A DNA stretch of 64,000 bases from Tenacibaculum sp. Bg11-29 (lineage in GTDB: Bacteria > Bacteroidota > Bacteroidia > Flavobacteriales > Flavobacteriaceae). The number at the start of each line of letters is the position of its first letter. Position 1 is the stretch's first letter. Positions 61,160-64,000 of the stretch are shown here, piece after piece. The stretch is taken from positions 372,001-436,000 of the forward strand of contig NZ_PJBB01000003.1 in the NCBI RefSeq assembly GCF_002836595.1, in the 5' to 3' direction. Under the pieces are notes generated by a model. The model was not told where the DNA came from, did not search any database, and saw only the letters and a program-made list of their open reading frames with translations. A program made the position numbers and the translations under genes.

Positions 61160-62266
61160 TTACGTTGTTGCTTCTTTAATAATTTTTGGTGAAACTTTCT
61201 TGTTTTTATTAAATAAGAGAACCCCCTTTTCTTTTAACCAAAGAATACCAAAAGTTAATAATGTAATTCCAATAATAATTAAGAGTAATTTTACTTGACT
61301 CGTTTGAGATCCAAATCCAAAAAGCAACACTCCCCAGTATACTAATACCCATTGAATTAAATAAAAAGAGGTTACATTTTTACTTGAGTAATAAAAAACA
61401 GAAAACAATTTATATTTTGGAAAGTGTTTGACAGTGATATGCCCTAACCAAACAATTAATAAATTAATACCCATTAAAATAATAGTACCTCCAGGACCTA
61501 AATGGTAATAATCTCCAAAATTATATTCATAATTATAGTAACATAATCCTGCCCCTATAAATAAAAACGCGATACCAAAAGGTAACATTTTACCAAACAT
61601 AAATCGAATATCATTGCCACGTTCTTGGTACCACATTCCAAAAAACAATCCTATTAGAATAAACGACATCCATGGAAATATTGGAAAGTACACATTGTAG
61701 GTTTTCCCCCACAATAAATCACATGCATAATCTAAGCCAACAATACCAGGTCTAAACCCGCTCAACTCTCTTGAGAAGAAAACAATTAACATTGCTGAAA
61801 TTAATGCTGCATATTTATTTTTAATAAACTTGATAATAATTCCCATTATAATTAACGAGAACCCTGCTAACTGAAGTATATCTCCTAACAAGGTGAAAAA
61901 TAGTAAATTATATGAATCACCTGGAGTTAACCCATTTCCTTCAATAAATGCTCTTGGAAAACCTCCAAAGAAAATCATAGGAACTACAAACCGAAGAATA
62001 TTTAAACCATAACCTTTAGCTAATACACTTAATCCTCGTTTAATAATGTTTTTCATACTCAATCGACTAGAAAACACAAATGAAAGTCCCATCACAACCA
62101 AAAACATTGGGGTTCCTTTTTCTAATACTTGCGCTATTTTACCTAATAAAGTATTGTTCCATGTGTCCATAGTCGAATACACAATCATAGAGTGTACAGG
62201 AATCATTAACAATACACTAATTCCCCTAACAAAATCTATAGCGTCTACTCTTTTATTTACTTTCAT
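61160..62266 (-). CDS. Multi-pass membrane acyltransferase-like protein (DUF1624/HGSNAT type)
   Basis: 368 residues with about ten membrane helices. The N-terminus RVDAIDFVRGISVLLMIPVHSM has the R-x-x-x-x-D-x-x-R-G-x-x pattern and conserved His of the heparan-glucosaminide acetyltransferase/DUF1624 family. It probably transfers an acyl group across the membrane; the acceptor is unknown. Five bases separate it from the nitroreductase. Confidence 0.82.
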   Translation of the reverse strand: MKVNKRVDAIDFVRGISVLLMIPVHSMIVYSTMDTWNNTLLGKIAQVLEKGTPMFLVVMGLSFVFSSRLSMKNIIKRGLSVLAKGYGLNILRFVVPMIFFGGFPRAFIEGNGLTPGDSYNLLFFTLLGDILQLAGFSLIIMGIIIKFIKNKYAALISAMLIVFFSRELSGFRPGIVGLDYACDLLWGKTYNVYFPIFPWMSFILIGLFFGMWYQERGNDIRFMFGKMLPFGIAFLFIGAGLCYYNYEYNFGDYYHLGPGGTIILMGINLLIVWLGHITVKHFPKYKLFSVFYYSSKNVTSFYLIQWVLVYWGVLLFGFGSQTSQVKLLLIIIGITLLTFGILWLKEKGVLLFNKNKKVSPKIIKEATT

Positions 62267-62270
62267 TTTT

Positions 62271-62855
62271 TTACTCTTTAAAGTTCCAACTTAATTTTTT
62301 AGACAACGCTTTTCTCTTCCTTTTAACTTGTAGTACATCTTCTTTTATATGCCCCATAAAGAAAAACCCTAAAAATTGTTCTTCCTTGCTTAAACTAATA
62401 TGTTGTTTTCCATATGCTATCGTTGCTAAAGAAGAATCCCAGTAGCTTCCTAAATTTAATGATGTGCAGCTTAACCACATATTTTGTACTGCACAAGAAA
62501 CTGCAGCTAACTCTTCCCATTCTGGTAGTTTAGCTTTCTTATTTGGTGCAAAAACAATGGCTATTAATGTGGCATTATTAGCATACGTTTTAGTTTTTTC
62601 ATAGCGTTCTTTAGAAAATTGTTTTTCAGTATACATTTTTCGATAATATGCTGCCATAAACTCACTTAAATCTTCCTGATGTTTTCCATCTAATACTTCA
62701 AATCGCCATGGTTGTGTAACCATGTGTGTTGGGGCCCACAATGCGTTAGTTACGATGTTTTCTATTGTTTTTTTATCAATTTTCTTATTGATATAATCAT
62801 ATGCATAAGTACTTTTACGCCCCTGTATAACTTGTGTTATTTCTTCAAAATTCAT
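62271..62855 (-). CDS. Nitroreductase-family flavoprotein
   Basis: 194 residues with RKSTYAYD, TNALWAPTHMVTQPWRFEVL and a conserved AVQNMWLSCTSLNLGSYW, typical of FMN-dependent nitroreductases. It lies 10 bases after the siderophore synthetase gene and may act in that pathway or in redox of iron chelates (inference). Confidence 0.9.
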   Translation of the reverse strand: MNFEEITQVIQGRKSTYAYDYINKKIDKKTIENIVTNALWAPTHMVTQPWRFEVLDGKHQEDLSEFMAAYYRKMYTEKQFSKERYEKTKTYANNATLIAIVFAPNKKAKLPEWEELAAVSCAVQNMWLSCTSLNLGSYWDSSLATIAYGKQHISLSKEEQFLGFFFMGHIKEDVLQVKRKRKALSKKLSWNFKE

Positions 62856-62865
62856 GTTAAAAAAC

Positions 62866-64000
62866 TTATACAGTTACGTTTTCTATTGTTATTTTTTTGA
62901 ATTGTGCCAATGGATTCTCTAAAGTTCCTTCTAATTTTAAACTTTCAATAGGATCAGCCAAACTTAACATTTGCTTCGTGTTTTCTAATTGCAATCTATT
63001 TAAACAACAACGATCAAACTCATTTGCAAATAAATCATAGCGCTCATACTTTTCTGAGAATTCTGGATGTTGTTCTTGATATTCATACACACATTCTGCA
63101 ACTAGTTTCCAAAAATCATATTCACAAAAACTTGCATAACTATCTAACTGCTGCCCCATAAAACGGAAGAAACAATCGAAAACATCTGTAAAAATTGATA
63201 GTATCTTCATGTTATCAGATGTTTTCGTAAACAACCTGTCAGCATGTTCAGGTAAATACATTGTTTCGTTAAAGACAATTACCTCTTCTGTTATATCTTT
63301 CATTAACACATATACTGGAGTATTTTCTTCTAATACCATAATTAGATTTTCTCCATGTGGCATGAATACAAATTCATATTTATAGAAACAATGCAATAAC
63401 GGAGCTAAATATGCTTTCAAATAACGTTGTACCCAAGTTGCTGCTCCATAAGGTGAAGCTTCTATTAATGAAGCTAATAACGAGTTATCTTTATAATCTA
63501 CATGTAATAAAGCTGCCATTGTAAACACTCGTTGATTTGACGATATTTTGGTAAATGGGCTTTCTCTCCACAATGCAGATAACATTTTATTATGTGGATT
63601 TGTTTTTCCTAATACTTCATAATAATGATTATTATATCCTACAGTAGCGATTTCACCTAACATAGTAAACCCATTATCTAGTAAATATGAGTCTTCTGCT
63701 AATAATTCAGTTATCCATTTAGTTATATAGGGTGTACTTTGCATGTAATATGGAGACAACCCACGCATAAAGCCCATATTTAAAATAGATAAGGCTGTTT
63801 TAGTATATAATTTTTCTGGATGTGAAGCATTAAATAAAGTTCTAATAGATTGTTGTGCCGAAAAATAATCATCACTTTCTCCTAGTAACAAAATATTTTT
63901 TTGAGCTATATCAGCACCAAAAACCCCTATTATTTTATTCTTCCATTGCCAAGGATGTACAGGCATAAAAACATAATCTTCAGGAGAAACCTTATTTTCA
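62866..64000 (-). CDS. IucA/IucC-family siderophore synthetase, partial
   Basis: The frame runs off the right edge, so the N-terminal part is missing. The visible 378 residues begin before the conserved HPWQW motif (MPVHPWQW) and include SIRTLFNASHP, GFMRGLSPYY, a FMPHGENL region and a C-terminal FhuF-type part. These NRPS-independent synthetases join carboxylic acids and amines or hydroxylamines in siderophores. First visible gene of the minus-strand operon. Confidence 0.93.
   Translation of the reverse strand, partial: ENKVSPEDYVFMPVHPWQWKNKIIGVFGADIAQKNILLLGESDDYFSAQQSIRTLFNASHPEKLYTKTALSILNMGFMRGLSPYYMQSTPYITKWITELLAEDSYLLDNGFTMLGEIATVGYNNHYYEVLGKTNPHNKMLSALWRESPFTKISSNQRVFTMAALLHVDYKDNSLLASLIEASPYGAATWVQRYLKAYLAPLLHCFYKYEFVFMPHGENLIMVLEENTPVYVLMKDITEEVIVFNETMYLPEHADRLFTKTSDNMKILSIFTDVFDCFFRFMGQQLDSYASFCEYDFWKLVAECVYEYQEQHPEFSEKYERYDLFANEFDRCCLNRLQLENTKQMLSLADPIESLKLEGTLENPLAQFKKITIENVTV

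Overview
The window is a chromosomal segment of an AT-rich marine-type flavobacterium (Bacteroidota). The signs are -7 boxes of the form TAnnTTTG without Shine-Dalgarno sites, a SusC/SusD pair, LytTR-type two-component regulators, many Cys-anchored lipoproteins and an IucA/IucC siderophore synthetase. Tenacibaculum or a close relative is plausible, but no 16S gene or other genus marker is present.

1-17.5 kb is ordinary core: the end of uppP, truB, small envelope proteins, a thioredoxin-like protein, a threonine-dehydrogenase-like epimerase, recX, a LytTR/LytS two-component pair facing a TonB-receptor-like barrel, a TetR-controlled RND efflux operon (tetR-tolC-MFP-RND, with an operator/promoter visible), a polyprenyl diphosphate synthase and a tRNA with anticodon CAT.

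17.44-47.97 kb is a genomic island of about 30.5 kb inserted in that tRNA. The 3' 44 bases of the tRNA (17443-17486) recur exactly at 47922-47965, and a tyrosine recombinase lies just inside the left end. From left to right it holds: (a) an integron-type cassette array without an integron integrase (19.4-23.96 kb), whose cassettes carry matched core sites at their two ends; (b) a phage-satellite-like control and replication block (24.2-30 kb) with a divergent repressor/activator pair, an interleaved inverted-repeat structure and a large winged-helix replication-type protein; (c) a NUMOD/HNH-like protein and 69-residue proteins, whose 3' part has been serially duplicated (copies A-D) with GTTGCAAC palindrome repeats at each copy's end and cargo between copies; (d) cargo comprising a three-gene barrel/lipoprotein/Cys-rich set and a minus-strand operon hsdM-hsdS-AAA ATPase-HNH nuclease with no hsdR; (e) a second, inverted pair of integron cassettes (an ATPase and a membrane protein); (f) a second tyrosine recombinase beside a tRNA-Leu with a poorly paired acceptor stem and a decayed second tRNA-Leu fragment.

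48.4-64 kb is chromosomal again: a SusC/SusD/lipoprotein/M16-peptidase operon, an AraC regulator with palindromic TAAATA-type operators nearby, then a minus-strand run ending in the partial IucA/IucC synthetase: siderophore synthetase, nitroreductase, acyltransferase-like membrane protein, esterase, RpfF-like crotonase and a sterol-desaturase-type hydroxylase.

The most interesting items are the IntI-less cassette arrays with verifiable boundary symmetry, the methylase/specificity/ATPase/HNH operon lacking HsdR, and the GTTGCAAC repeat modules that appear to mark cargo junctions.
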